From: Aplidium turbinatum | Lineage: Eukaryota > Chordata > Ascidiacea > Aplousobranchia > Polyclinidae | Direction: 5' to 3' | Length of the DNA stretch: 64,000 bases | Assembly: GCA_918807975.1 (NCBI GenBank) | Contig: OU964918.1 | Coordinates: 930,001-994,000, forward strand | Shown here: one piece after another, positions 43,073 to 54,519 of the stretch | How the letters are laid out: each line of letters opens with the position of its first letter | Numbering within the stretch: the stretch's first letter is position 1 | Notes under the pieces: generated by a model | Seen by the model: the letters and a program-made list of their open reading frames with translations, nothing else | The model's database searches: none | What the model was told of the DNA's origin: nothing | Translations under genes and position numbers: made by a program

Positions 43073-44848
43073 TTGATATCAGCAGATAAAACTACTAACT
43101 TATACAAAGTTAAAACCCAGGATTATAAAAAATTGCTTAATGATAATGTATCGGCAAAATACAAAAAGATGAATCCTGCTATCAGTGACACGATCAATAC
43201 TGAGGCTAAAAAGATTGCCAAGGCGTTAAAGGTTGATGATCGGGTTGAAAAAGTATCAAGCAACCCAGCGTTTATTACGCTAAAAGATCATAAACCAAAT
43301 TTTACATCGAACCCTAAATGCAGGTTGATTAACCCTTCCAAGTCCCAGATTGGCCGTATAAGTAAACAATACTTGGACTCTATTAACGTAACCATCCGTG
43401 ATGCATCACGACTGAATCAATGGAAAAACACAGACTCTGTGTTATCCTGGTTTAAGGCTATTCCATCTAAACGTCAATGCACCTTTATGAAATTTGACAT
43501 TGTTGATTTTTATCCATCCATTACGGAGGAACTTTTGTGTAAAGCAATTGAGTTTGCTAAACCATTTATGGATTTGGATGATTGTATTATACAAACAATT
43601 TTCCATGCTAGGAAATCGTTGCTTTTTGATGGTGGTGATACTTGGGCTAAGAAAGATGGTTTGTTTGACGTTACAATGGGCTCATATGATGGTGCTGAGA
43701 TTTGTAAGTTGGTCGGCTTGTTTCTTTTGAACGAACTTTCTGCTATTGTTGACAGAGACATGCTTGGCTTATATCGTGATGATGGTCTGGCTATTTTGCG
43801 TAAATTATCCGGCCCTAAGATTGATCGTTTGAGAAAGAATGTCATTCAATTATTTAAACAACATGGCTTAAATATTACTGTGGATACTGGTCTAATTGAA
43901 ACTGATTTTCCTGACGTCACTTTGAATTTGCTATCTGGTAAATTCTGGCCTTATAGAAAACCCAATAATGATCCAATTTACATCCATGCCCAGTCCAATC
44001 ACCCACCCAACATTAAGAGACAAATCCCCACTATGATTTCAATGCGATTGTCCGCCACATCATTTGGCCAAAATGAATTTGATAAGACCGCATCTGTTTA
44101 TAACGATGCCCTTTTGAAAAGTGGTTTTGCGGAGAGAGTTTGCTACAACCCTGCTAATAACTTACGAACATCTAGGAAAAGGAGCAGGAAAATTTTATGG
44201 TTTAACCCTCTTTTCAGCTTGCAGGTTGATAGCAATATTGGTAAGGAATTTTTCAAACTTGTTTCCATACACTTTCCACCCCATCATAGATTGCACAAAA
44301 TATTCAACCGTAATACTATTAAGCTGAGCTACAGTTGTACTCCGAATGTTGCAAGCGTCATATCCTCCCACAATAAAGCAATATTGCAGGCTGATAATAT
44401 ACCATCGCAGCCTGGTTGCAATTGTAGGGTGAGGCCAGATTGTCCTTTGAATGGGCAATGCTTGCAGAAGGCCATTGTTTACAAAGCTACCATTGATAAC
44501 AGCCCGAAGGTTCTTAATTACATTGGTTGTTGCGAAACTACTTTTAAAAAACGTTTTTCCAACCATAAATGTACCTTCATGGATAGGTCTAAACGAAACA
44601 GCACTGAACTATCTAAGGCAGTTTGGGACCTTAAGGACAAGGGTGTTGATCCTAAAATAACTTGGTCCATCCACAGCTGTGCTCGGCCTTATAGTGGTGG
44701 TGATCGTAACAATTGTGGCCTATGTTTGGCTGAAAAGCTGGCCATTCTGAAGGCTGATAGTGGCCACCTTTTGAACAAGCGTTCGGAACTGGTCGGCAAA
44801 TGTCGTCATAGAAACAAATTTAAACTCAAGTACTTCAAAATAAAATAA
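43073..44848 (+). CDS. PLE reverse transcriptase with GIY-YIG endonuclease
   Basis: Open frame of 591 codons. The start used is the first ATG after the Harbinger; by homology the protein begins further upstream. Conserved words in order: ISADKTTNLYKV (1-13), FITLKDHKPNF and CRLINPSKSQIG (about 67-92), KFDIVDFYPSI (about 140-150), FDVTMGSYDGAEICKLVG (about 198-215), the polymerase active site LYRDDGLA (Y at 234), then PYRKPNNDPIYIHAQSNHPP (about 299-318). C-terminal: a cysteine-rich linker (CNCRVRPDCPLNGQC) and a GIY-YIG domain from about 468, with VYKATI, YIGCCETTFKKRF and a late NCGLCLAEKLAI. It would copy element RNA into DNA and nick the target. YRDD replaces the usual YxDD variants. Confidence 0.88.
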   Translation: MISADKTTNLYKVKTQDYKKLLNDNVSAKYKKMNPAISDTINTEAKKIAKALKVDDRVEKVSSNPAFITLKDHKPNFTSNPKCRLINPSKSQIGRISKQYLDSINVTIRDASRLNQWKNTDSVLSWFKAIPSKRQCTFMKFDIVDFYPSITEELLCKAIEFAKPFMDLDDCIIQTIFHARKSLLFDGGDTWAKKDGLFDVTMGSYDGAEICKLVGLFLLNELSAIVDRDMLGLYRDDGLAILRKLSGPKIDRLRKNVIQLFKQHGLNITVDTGLIETDFPDVTLNLLSGKFWPYRKPNNDPIYIHAQSNHPPNIKRQIPTMISMRLSATSFGQNEFDKTASVYNDALLKSGFAERVCYNPANNLRTSRKRSRKILWFNPLFSLQVDSNIGKEFFKLVSIHFPPHHRLHKIFNRNTIKLSYSCTPNVASVISSHNKAILQADNIPSQPGCNCRVRPDCPLNGQCLQKAIVYKATIDNSPKVLNYIGCCETTFKKRFSNHKCTFMDRSKRNSTELSKAVWDLKDKGVDPKITWSIHSCARPYSGGDRNNCGLCLAEKLAILKADSGHLLNKRSELVGKCRHRNKFKLKYFKIK

Positions 44849-45254
44849 ATTCCTTTTGATTTTCACAGGTTTTTTAAAATTTCATTTGATTTTTACAGGC
44901 TATAAATCTCATTTAATTTTTACAGGTTTATAAACAGATTTTATTTCATTTGTTCAGGACACTACAGGTTACATCATCACAATTCCTTGGGATTTTTACA
45001 GGTTATAATTTTGAAAAAAATTAAATTTCATTTGATTTTTAGAGGTTATAAATCTCATTTAATTTTTACAGGTTTAAAAACAATTTTTATTCATTCTGTT
45101 CAGATTACTACAGGTTGCGCCGATCATAACAAGCATTTTGCTTCTTTGTGATGTCATAGATGTTGCCATCATGTTGCTTGGTTTCCATTGGGACAAATTG
45201 ATCGAAACTTTATCGTGGCGGATGGAGGCTGTCCTTAGTAATTCTGGAGTTTTT
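44849..45254 (+). other. PLE 3' untranslated region with short repeats
   Basis: Between the stop codon and the 3' terminal repeat, several near-identical units (ATTTCATTTGATTTTTACAG, GGTTATAAATCTCATTTAAT, TTTTTACAGGTTTA) are repeated at about 44,860-45,080. No other feature. Confidence 0.5.
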
Positions 45255-45459
45255 TTTCTGCAGATTGGATTACGGTTATAATATTTAATATCTTTTCAGG
45301 AATTCAGGTTTAGAGTTTTTTTTTGCAGATTAAATTACAGTTGTAATATTTAATATCTTCTCAGGAAGTACAGGTTTAGAGATTTTTTTTGGCAGATTAA
45401 ATTACAGTTGTAATATTTAATATCTTTTCAGAATTATCGATTCTTTACTGTTTACATGT

Positions 45460-45512
45460 TTTTAGCCCTCTGATGATCCGTTAGGTGAAACAATTTGTAA
45501 AGGCTTCAGATA
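45460..45512 (+). ncRNA. Candidate hammerhead ribozyme in PLE 3' terminal repeat
   Basis: Same core as the 5' copy (CTGATGA, CCGTTAGG, GAAAC, CAATTTG, TGTA), with AGCCCT upstream and AAAGGCT downstream able to form stem I; the upstream strand differs from the 5' copy but still pairs at several positions. Confidence 0.55.
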
Positions 45513-45533
45513 GTAATAACTACATTTGATTTA

Positions 45534-46226
45534 ATAACACTGGTCTACAAATTTCAACTTTTTTTTCCAGGTTTGGGTTTTGACAACTCATTTTGGCTAA
45601 TTTTGGGGCGCTGAATCCGAAAATGAACTCAGATTTTCTCTATCACATCAAGTTTTCTTTCTATCGTTGCCATTATTTTATGAAATTGACCAATTTTACC
45701 CTTTTTAGTGCAGTAAAATGTCAAATATAATTATTTTCTGACAGCTATAAACTTTCAAACATAGAAATATTTTTACACTAAATTCATAAATTGGTTCAGA
45801 TTTCCTCTAAAATAAAAAAAAAATTCTTGTTATTGTAATCGTAATAGGACATAGTGGAGATTGGTAGCGTTGAGTTTTTCCATGCTGGCTTGAACTCCCT
45901 GTCTTGGCTTCTCGGGCGTTATCTGTGGGTCAGCTGCTATCTCTGTGCAGATGGAATATCGTAGGAAGACAGCTGGTGGGAGTAAATTTGACTTAGTAAT
46001 AAATTCTTGCTTAGTAAGGAATATTTATTTAGAAGTTTCATAATGCACATGTACATTGTACAGACCAACATCAGAGTTCAAGCTGAAAAGTGGTTTGTAG
46101 AAGGAAAAGGTATTTCATACTTTTTAAGTTCAAGTCGGTTAGAGTTTTTGGTATAGTGGTGTTTCTGTGGAAAAACTTGCTCTTAGAAAACTACTATCAA
46201 AGAAAGGTTATATTTGATCTCAAGCT
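45534..46226. other. Unassigned, with a dispersed repeat
   Basis: The first part (about 45,538-45,670) resembles the complement of about 34,540-34,710 (CACTGGTC…, GGGG(C/T)GCT(G/A)AATCCGAA), so it is an interspersed repeat. No coding feature. Confidence 0.35.
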
Positions 46227-46364
46227 ATGTCTGCTTCCAGCAAAAGAAGAAAGTGTTGTAATGATCCGGATATATTTTGTTACATTTGTGGATGCTTCAT
46301 GTTGAAGTCTCAACAATGCAATATTACCACGTTTGTAAAAAAGGGCATATCTTGCTTACTTTAA
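46227..46364 (+). pseudogene. Unknown CxxC-type gene family, N-terminal fragment
   Basis: Starts ATG at 46,227: MSASSKRRKCCNDPD, IFCYICGCF with two CxxC pairs, then NITTFVKK. The words resemble the N terminus of a widespread uncharacterised invertebrate protein family (from memory; not searched). It stops at the TTAA where family A copy 2 is inserted; the other side at 49,611 continues with the next conserved block. The copy looks decayed. The cysteine pairs suggest zinc binding; function unknown. Confidence 0.55.
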
Positions 46365-49300
46365 CCCTTTGCTTTTCAACGTTTTTTTGGAAGTTAACTG
46401 CTCAAGGGGGGGCCGTTTTTGGATCAAATTCAATCAGCTGTTACGAGTTATCCGCTGATGCTATTTCAACAGAAGTTGCACTGGTGTGAAAGCAAATCAT
46501 TTGTCTATAAGTTTGAAAAGTCATTATTTTAAAATTTTATATGTTAAACTTGATATTTCAATTTTTGCAAAGGTACCCAAAAACGACAATTTTGATTTAA
46601 CTTGCCGCCTTTAATTAACCGTGCTAATCCGATTTCATGCAAACTTCTAAATAACAAAGAGCTCGATCGAACGCACGAAGTGTGTGTGCGGTGTGCCGAA
46701 TCATTGCATTGATTAGAATTTACGACTTGCGAGCAAATCTTATTGTAAGCTACTCACTGATTCTAAAATAGTTACAGTCAGAGTAATATTGTTACACGAA
46801 TTTGAAAAAAACAAAACTGCGTTTGTTGTCTTACATTTTTATCCTAAACTAATGCATTCCGAAACTCATGGCTAGCTTCTAGTTTTATGGAACCAAATTT
46901 CTCATAAGTAACACCTTAGCCTGCTTGAATAGCTGTTTACATCTTCGTTTGTGTATTTTAGGTCTACAATTGAGTTTGTAGTATGAATATTTTTAGTAGA
47001 GAGAAGACAATTGAACAAGTTGTTGAAATAATCTGAAATTTCTAAGTTCAAATTAGGTGCTTTTGAAATTGTGGATTTGTGTCAAGTCGCATCACAAATA
47101 TCATGCAGGCCACATCATAAGTCATTTCGCTTACGGGTGTTTATAAACATGACTCATAAATTACATCCACAAAAAATACAGCATTTACATCAACAAAGCT
47201 AAGTTCGAAGCTCACTTTTTATTGAAGATTGTGTCAATCAATTTGAAAATACATTTTTAGTCAGCCAGCGTCGAAATAATGCAACAGCGAATTGAGGAAC
47301 ATGCGTAAACAAAGGAAATGTGAAATAACCCACAGTCAGCAAATCTACATAAATTTAACGTTTACAAATGTTGAATCAATGTAAAAGGACTGGATTGCTG
47401 ACTGGGTCCTTATTGTTTGAAGCACTAAAAATACGCGTAAAAGCGACAACGTCAGCAAGGCAGTGATTATGTTTCTGGCCAAAAAAAAATAACGTTTGAC
47501 TTCAAAGATAAAAATGATTATAACGAAGCTTCAAAGTTTGTCGTAAAACATTTTACTGAGATACAATAAACATAATCATTTTGTGCCAGATTGTGAGAAG
47601 ACTTCCTAGATTCTTTCCAGCCATTTGCATGATTGCAAATTATTTTCTATAACTTTACATTGCTAAAAAATGGCTTCTTTGTTGAAACAACGTGGCTACA
47701 ATTCTATAAAAAATTCTTAGGCCTACTACATTGAAGTAATGAAATGTTTTTTTGTGATTTTGCTGATGACGTTTTACAATATCCGAGAAGTAAAAAATAA
47801 TAATGATGAATTATTTTACAAAACCGTGGTTTGCAAGTGCTTCACAAAAAATTGTTGGGGGAAAATTTACTATTAGACGTAAAATGTTTGTAAAAGAAAA
47901 TTGTCGGTTTACGTATTTATAATGTTTATTGCGCTGTTATCGAATTATAAACTGCCTGTAGGCTATTGTCTACCTTTGTGGTTGCCGGCCAGCTTAGAGC
48001 AGCATGCAAACTAAGCGTTTATGGTATTTGCATCGTGTTATGATTCTCGAAAATTTCCCACAAGGTCTTTATTTTTATCGTGATATTTTGTGCCTCTTCT
48101 GTCCTAAACTTGAAGTTATTGTGCAGCACTATCCACATCGGTTTTTAGACTCAGTCTTCATTGAAAATCTTTTGTGTGGTGCATCATTTCAAGTAGTGTC
48201 TTCCCCTAAACTGTTACACAAATCGCCCAGAACCAGGTTGATTATTATGTATCTTACAGCAGTTGAGAGCCCGTTATTGTATGTGTGGAATTATTACTGT
48301 AGATGTCTGACTAAATTCATGCCAAAGTCGAGCAAATTCTGCTTTCGGGATCCTTGCCGTTATTTACTGTATTTTTTGTTGATAAGTTTAGGCAGCATTT
48401 TTCCAAGATAAATGAAGACATCGGTATTGTTCGTCACTTAGATTTAGTTTTCTCAGCATTATTTATTCATTCTTTGATCCACTAGTTTGTCCCACTTTTG
48501 GTATAATCGGATCGTTTATAAATGGCGGGTCTTCACAATAGCCGGCCTCTTATACATTGGCGCAACGTATTCAGATGTTGAATCAATGATGAAGAAAGCT
48601 GATTTGTTGTTTGTCTTATGTGACGCCTAAATTTATGCCTCGTCTACAGTACAAAATATTTTGTAATGTACATTGTGTACATTGTACATTTTGTTTGTAG
48701 GCCTACATTACAAAATATTTTGTAATGTAGATGAGGCATTATCATCTTTATTTTGCGCTCTTTGGAACAAAACACAGTGCACTGTGAAACAAAAATACAG
48801 GACATAACAACAAGTAGGCGACATAAAGCAGTGAAGGGACGCCATCGAGTTAGCTGCTACGTGTAAATGGAGCCTATCTCATAATTTTGAGTGTATCTCA
48901 CAATTACTGTTTGCAAAAACGCTATTTCTCCGGCTTCTCCCAAAAGCATTTGCAGTGATACATTTCCTCAATTGCAAGTTTTGTCAATAAGAGCATTTCC
49001 ATTGAACGTTTATTTCGAAACCAGGTTTTCGTGTCTTTATCCAAGAGAAGATTTCTTATTGTAACGTTTTTTATTCGTCAATGAATATTATCTGCTTGAA
49101 ACAACTGTTTTGACTAGTTTGTGGCCTCCATAGCCTACTATTTTGATCGTGGATTGCTATTCTTCTTTGTAGTGCTGATAACGCAAAAAAGCTTGCTATT
49201 ATTGTTTCTAATTAACAGCTTTGCGATCACTGGCTTTTCTTTGTAGCATAAGAAATAACGCGCTTTGTATTATTGAGGTCAAACCAAACAAAGGAAAGCA

Positions 49301-49606
49301 AGAGGATGTTTCTCTCTGCTCGCGCATATCGATGCACGAAGCAATTATGAGCTTATGGCTTGTTATCGCAATGTAATCCATTTCACGCTTTGCTGGAAGT
49401 TAGCTAGAAATAGCAAAAATTCACCAAAATCTTGAATTTACAAGAAAACTACACAACTTTTAGCATCAAATTTAATATCATCAGATCCGCCTGGCAATTT
49501 TAGGAAAAGTCAAGAAAAACCAAGTGCATGGCGTTACTGTGCTTCAAATAATTAAAGGAAATATGAGGGGGGGGCCAAATCTGGCCTCCCTTTGAGGAGC
49601 AAAGTG
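46365..49606 (+). mobile_element. Family A TTAA transposon, copy 2 (inverted)
   Basis: A 3,242-bp element between TTAA at 46,361-46,364 and 49,607-49,610, with ends CCCTTTGCTTTTC and, inward from the right, CACTTTGCTCCTC. It is the inverted, nearly identical partner of 6,639-9,866, including the nested palindrome (about 48,635-48,740) and both hairpin motifs (47,329-47,407 and about 48,560-48,625). It interrupts the unknown CxxC-type gene, whose two sides meet at the TTAA, so the empty site is directly inferable. Confidence 0.9.
48004..48411 (+). CDS. Conserved unknown frame inside family A, copy 2
   Basis: A 135-codon frame, MQTKRLWYLHRV to LGSIFPR, longer than its 97-codon counterpart in copy 1, where the frame ends after HVWNY. 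No known domain is recognised. The C-terminal extension (CRYLLYFLLISLG) is hydrophobic. It is the only sizeable frame shared by both copies; whether it is expressed is unknown. Confidence 0.3.
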   Translation: MQTKRLWYLHRVMILENFPQGLYFYRDILCLFCPKLEVIVQHYPHRFLDSVFIENLLCGASFQVVSSPKLLHKSPRTRLIIMYLTAVESPLLYVWNYYCRCLTKFMPKSSKFCFRDPCRYLLYFLLISLGSIFPR

Positions 49607-49610
49607 TTAA

Positions 49611-50650
49611 AGTCAAGTTGGGAGACCAGGACAAAAGCTGGGCTCCTCATAAAGTGTGCAAGACCTGCGTTGAATGTCTGAGAAGTTGGTCGCAAGGAAA
49701 AGGTTCACAAATGAAATTTGGAATACCCATGATTTGGCGAGAGCAACGAAATCATGTTGACGATTGTTATTTTTGTCTTGTTAGTGTGAAAGGGTATAAG
49801 AAAAAGAGTAAACATCGTTTGAAATATCCAAATCTGGATTCGGCATTGCTGCCAGTTCCTCACAGTGATGAAAGCCACTACCGCCAGTAATTACATCACT
49901 TCCAGAACTACACGAAGAGGCTATTTCTTCTTTAGAAGCATCGTTTAGTGAAGGAGAAAGTGAAATTTTTCAACCAGCACCCAAGGATTTGTCAGACAAG
50001 CCTTCCCAGTTTAATCAGATGGAATTAAATGATTTAGTGAGAGATTTGTATTTTCCTAAGCAATCTGCAGAGTTATTGGCATCAAGGCTACAGAAAAGGA
50101 AACTTCTCAAAGCTGGTACAAGCGTGACATTTTATCGCAAACGAGAAGAAGAACTGCTTCCATAGTTTGCTTCCCACAATGATTTCGTTTATTGCAACAA
50201 TATAGCAGGGCTTCTTCTAGAAATGGGATTACCACAGTATGATGTAGACGAATGGAGACTTTTCATTGATAGCTCCAAACGAAGTTGGAAGTGTGTTCTA
50301 CTTCACAATGGTAACGTGTACGGTTCTATTCCGATAGGACATTCGGTGACAATGAAAGAAGAGCATCAGAACATCAAAACCGTTCTTGAAAAGTTAAAGT
50401 ACCATGAGCATGGTTGGCCCATCTGTGTAGATTTAAAAATAGAAAACTTTTTGCTGGGGCAAGAAAGTGGCTACACCAAATACCCATGTTTCCTATGCTA
50501 CTGGGACAGCAGGGCCAAGGATCAGCACTGGAACAAAGAAGAGTGGCCTCCAAGGCTCACCTTGACACCTGGAGACAAAAATATCATACGTGATCAATTA
50601 GTTGATATCAAAAAGATCCTCCTGATGAATTCCTCTAAAGGTGCGATATA
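49611..50650 (+). pseudogene. Unknown CxxC-type gene family, main fragment
   Basis: Continues the family begun at 46,227. One frame gives KLGDQDKSWAPHKVCKTCVE, KFGIPMIWRE, DDCYFCLVSVKGY and NLDSALLPVPHSDE. After a less clear middle part (49,890-50,220), a second frame gives MGLPQYDVDEWRLFIDSSKR, KCVLLHNGNVYGSIPIGHS, KYHEHGWPICVDLKIENFLL and YPCFLCYWDSRAKDQHW. Conserved CxxC pairs and aspartates stand out. Similarity ends where family B copy 2 begins, so the C-terminal third is missing. I recall near-identical blocks in many invertebrate genomes under uncharacterised-protein names, suggesting a mobile or multi-copy family. This copy is broken in several places. No function is assigned. Confidence 0.55.
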
Positions 50651-51268
50651 GATTATCTGCAACACGTTTGCAGTATATTTAGCTCTGGGAGTACTATGAG
50701 TAACTGTCCAAATAAAACGACATCTACAATATGTTAGTATGCTAAAGACCAACGTTGCGTACAGGAGTAATGTAGAAATGCACATAATACCATGGCAATA
50801 TTACAAGTCAGGCTACATCATTAGGCTATATGAAAAAAAATATGTTTTATGGCTCAATTAATTTGATATTGAAAAGGCCAGAAGTAAAGTAATAAACTTC
50901 GGAGCATAACCGTAGGATTTAGAGGAAATTCGGACTATGAATATCAAAGCTAACACATTAGCGAACATATTATTCAAACATTTCGAAAACTGCTGTTTTC
51001 ATCGTCAGTCAAAAGTAAGAATGAAGCTTTGTTTTTACAATGGCAAAATCGAGCGAAAAATGCGATACATTAGTTGAGTCACCTCGGCTATCAAAATCAG
51101 TCACTCAACAACGATTCAACATCTGCCAACGTTGAATCAATGCAAATGGCTGACTCTGCCAGCAAGGGATAGTATAGCGTCTGAATAACAATTGTAACGA
51201 ATGTCTGCTCTTTCCTCTAATTATTGTATTATTAAATTTAACTTCTTAATTGCTCAAAACACGAACAG

Positions 51269-54200
51269 TTGAAGAAAAAAATCTTCTCACACCCTATGTT
51301 GGATTTATTTTTCTTGCAAAATGAAGTCATTTTGTTTCAGCAAGTGGCCCGTGTGTACCTTATACCACAGTTCAAAATTATGGCTTCGAATGTGTATTAT
51401 GATGCAAGGCAAACGGCAAATTTATTAGCAACCGAAGATGAAAGAGATGCAAATTTTTCGGATAGTGATGTCGATTAGCCTTTATCTGATGGTGAAGGTG
51501 GTCCGCCAACATCTGACAAGAGTAACGAAGATGAGGTCGTGACCGTCAGACATAGGCAGTCCCAACGTCGTAGGAGCCATGCCGTCAAATCATTAGATAG
51601 CGACTTGGATAAAGAAAATTACCATACATTGCCTGACCAGGAAGAGGAGCGAATGTCGGTGGTTGTTGACTAAAGAAGTAGAGTGAAAGTTGTTTGGAGT
51701 ACCAAGCAACAGAGGTGGGCACCCGCTACTTTTAAAGTAGCGCGCTACCCGCTACCGCTACTTGGGCCAAAGTAGCGCGCGCTACCGCTACCCGCTACCA
51801 ATTTACAAAAGTAGCGCGCTACCCGCTACCGCTACTCGGGCCAAAGTAGCGCGCGCTACCGCTACATCTTCCGCTACTTTTGTCTAAAATGATACTAGGA
51901 AACACTCAAGTCCCTAGTGACGCAAAAATGACCTTGACAACGAATGTTATCATTCGTTTACGCTGTCATTTTAACGTCGTTATAGAAAACACATTCTTAG
52001 GGAAATTTATTGTTACGCATCTTTCAAAAACACGAGCATTTCAAAATGAGAGTCACTAAGTCCTGCCGCTTTCGCTTAAGCACATCTTTTCCAACAAAGA
52101 AAAGTTTCTCCACTGCAGCACTGGAAGGAATGGGGGGGTTGTATTTAATGAACAGATGTTTTAACTCGCTATTCGAAAATCTCAAGGACTTGCTCTTGTC
52201 CGAAAAAAAGGCGTCCACAATTGCTGCTTCCTTCTGCACCGACGTTTCACGGGATGGCGCAACACTCCAAAAAATTCATCCTCGGAGTCATGACTGGTGT
52301 CGGTGTCACTCTTCTCGGTATCAACCTGGCTTGATGTCTCCCGCAACAGTCTAATTACATCTGTCTTGACTTTTTCTCGCAGTGCGTCAGCATCATCCGT
52401 GGAAACGTAGTGCAGAAATTGTAGTCACAACGTCTTGAAAGAGGGATGAAGACATGATGCTATAACGCATTTCATGTTGTTGAAGCACTTGTTGAATCGT
52501 TTCTTCACCCCTTCAAGGACTTTCACTTTCAACTCCTCACAGGTCACAAGATCACTGATCTCGGTCAATTTCTTCCCGCAAATTGTGATGGTTGGAATCA
52601 AGACTCCGTAAAATGCCTTAGACTCGCCCTGGAGAATGTCTAAAGCCTGGCAGATAGGCTTCATCACACGGAAATATTCGCCGAAGAAGTTGACGTCAGC
52701 AAGAAAAGACCGAAACTTTGCAACCAAGCTGATTATATAGCTGCTTGACCACGCCAGTATTGCAAAAAAAACAAGCATTTATTTTCAATTTAAAGTAAAA
52801 AGTAGCGGGTAGCGGGAGTGCGACTGAAAAAAGTAGCGCCTCTCCCGCTACCGCTACTTTGGAAAAAAATAGCGCCGCTATTGCAGCCGCTACTCCAACT
52901 AAAAAGTAGCGGCGCTACCGCAACTTTTACCAAAAATGTAGCGCCGCTAGTAGCGCCGCTAGTAGCGCGCTACTCCCCACCTCTGCCAAGCAACCATCAA
53001 TAAGAGGAAGACAAAACTCTGCTAATGTGGTGCACAGTTTACCAGGAGTAAAGCGCGATTATCAATATGCAACGACGTCGTATGATGCATGGCGTTTCTT
53101 ATTTACAGCAGAGATGATCTACATCATTGTTTCAAGCACCAGCACATGTATACGAGAGAGGCTATCGCGAATATCGGAGGCTCAACGAACATCTTGGCAT
53201 GCTTCACAATTTCAGCAAACTGATGCCATGGAACTAGAAGCATTCATTGGATTGTGTTATATTAGAGGACTACTCAAGCGAACATTTCACCGAATTAAGA
53301 TTGCTTTTCCCATTTATATGGACATCCTATATTTAGTGCGACAATGTCGTTGAACCGATTCAAATTTCTGTCTGCAAAGCCTATTCGTTTTGATGATAAA
53401 AGCACTAGGGCCAATCGCTGGCAAAGTGACCGATTTACAGCAATCAGAGAACTTTTCCAATATTTTACAGGAAATTGAGAAAAGATTTTAATCCCAGAAG
53501 ACTTCCTTTCACTGGATGAGACTTTGTTTCCATCCCGCGTTGGTGTGTCCTTCAGGCAATAAGCTTCAGGCAAAAAATAAGCCTGCTAAATATGATTTGT
53601 TGCTAAGAAGCATAAATAGTGCGCGTATGTCATTCACCTATACCGCCATAGCTTATGCGGGTAAGCCAGTAGGTGTACCAGGACCACACTATCTGACTTC
53701 CACTATGGAATATGTGGAAACGTTGGTACACAATTTGGACAGAGTTTCTTCGCTTCAAGGACGAAACATATCCCTTGATCGCTTTTACACTTCAATTGAT
53801 TAGGCAGAATGGCTTTGAAACAAAAACATAACTTTAGTTGGAAAATGGCAAAGCAATAGAAAAGGGGTTAGCGAGTTAAAATCTCTCACTGATTGGGAAG
53901 CCTTCAGTACCAACATTTACTGGGAGGAATCGAGAAACTACATTACCGTTACGTCGTACGCAGTCAAACCAAAATCTACCGGTAAACGCAATGTTCTGGT
54001 CTTATCAACTATGCAGCCAATCCTTGGAGTTTGGAGTAACCAAAGATGACGGAAAGGAAAAACCTGCAATAATCAAGCTCTACGATTTTACCAAAGGTGG
54101 GTTTGATGTCGTCGACCAGAAGATGGCATATTATAGCGTCAAGCCGAAATCAGCAAAATGGACTGTGTCTGCATTTTCTTACATTTTAGACGTTGCGCGG

Positions 54201-54449
54201 GTCAATGCGATGACCATTAGTTACTTGAACCGCGAGTTGTCCTTTTCACAAGCCAAGGGAGACGAAAGTTTTGTGGAGGGGTGGCAGCTAGCCATGTCAT
54301 TAGTCAAAGCACACATGTCTAGACGATTGGATGATGTACCTATTCTACGTGGGTCACTCCGCCATACAATGTCAACATTTTTGGGACGAAACCATAGATT
54401 AACAGCAAACTCAAATTTGCTATTACCAGGGGTTTTCATAATGAAATAG
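51269..54449 (+). pseudogene. piggyBac transposase, decayed (family B copy 2)
   Basis: Plus-strand counterpart of the relic at 16,302-18,189. Frames: 51,269-51,478 (N terminus, ending early relative to copy 1), 53,027-53,353 (start of DDE domain), 53,516-53,803 (with SLDRFYTS) and 53,991-54,449 (IIKLYDFTKGGFDVVDQKM, closer to the family's GGVDxxDQM than copy 1). SLDETLFPSR around 53,510 marks the first catalytic aspartate. A hAT element is inserted between the first and second pieces. Multiple stops and frame changes make it inactive; both copies share most of these, so decay preceded duplication. Confidence 0.87.
51710..52985 (-). mobile_element. hAT element with 8-bp duplication, nested in family B copy 2
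   Basis: A 1,276-bp element with ends CAGAGGTGGGCACCCGCTAC and, inward from the right, CAGAGGTGGGGAGTAGCGCG, flanked by exact duplications CCAAGCAA (51,702-51,709 and 52,986-52,993). Family B copy 1 has the uninterrupted site near 17,745-17,760. Minus-strand pieces of a hAT transposase remain: 52,425-52,778 (FFGEYFRVMKPICQALDILQ) and 52,024-52,239 (KYNPPIPSSAAVEKLFFVGK, the C-terminal dimerisation motif). Dense GTAGCGCGCTAC-type palindromic repeats fill both subterminal regions. Confidence 0.9.
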
Positions 54450-54519
54450 CGGGCTATTATAAGATTTGGTCTTATCATGTTATCATTGATTATGAGATTA
54501 GATATTTTAATCACAGTAT

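Larger units (their letters stand above)
39281..45533 (+). mobile_element. Penelope-like retroelement interrupted by a Harbinger
   Basis: A Penelope-like element (PLE) in plus orientation. A terminal repeat lies at about 39,745-40,020 and again at 45,255-45,533 (direct copies with AATTACAGTTGTAATATTTA words). A nearly complete inverted copy of the 5' arm precedes it (39,281-39,735), giving the inverted-plus-direct structure known for Penelope. The coding part consists of an N-terminal region (40,153-40,472) and a 591-codon RT/GIY-YIG frame (43,073-44,848). A 2.6-kb Harbinger is inserted between them, so this copy is broken by one large insertion but otherwise looks well preserved and fairly young. 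Each terminal repeat carries a hammerhead-like motif. Confidence 0.85.
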
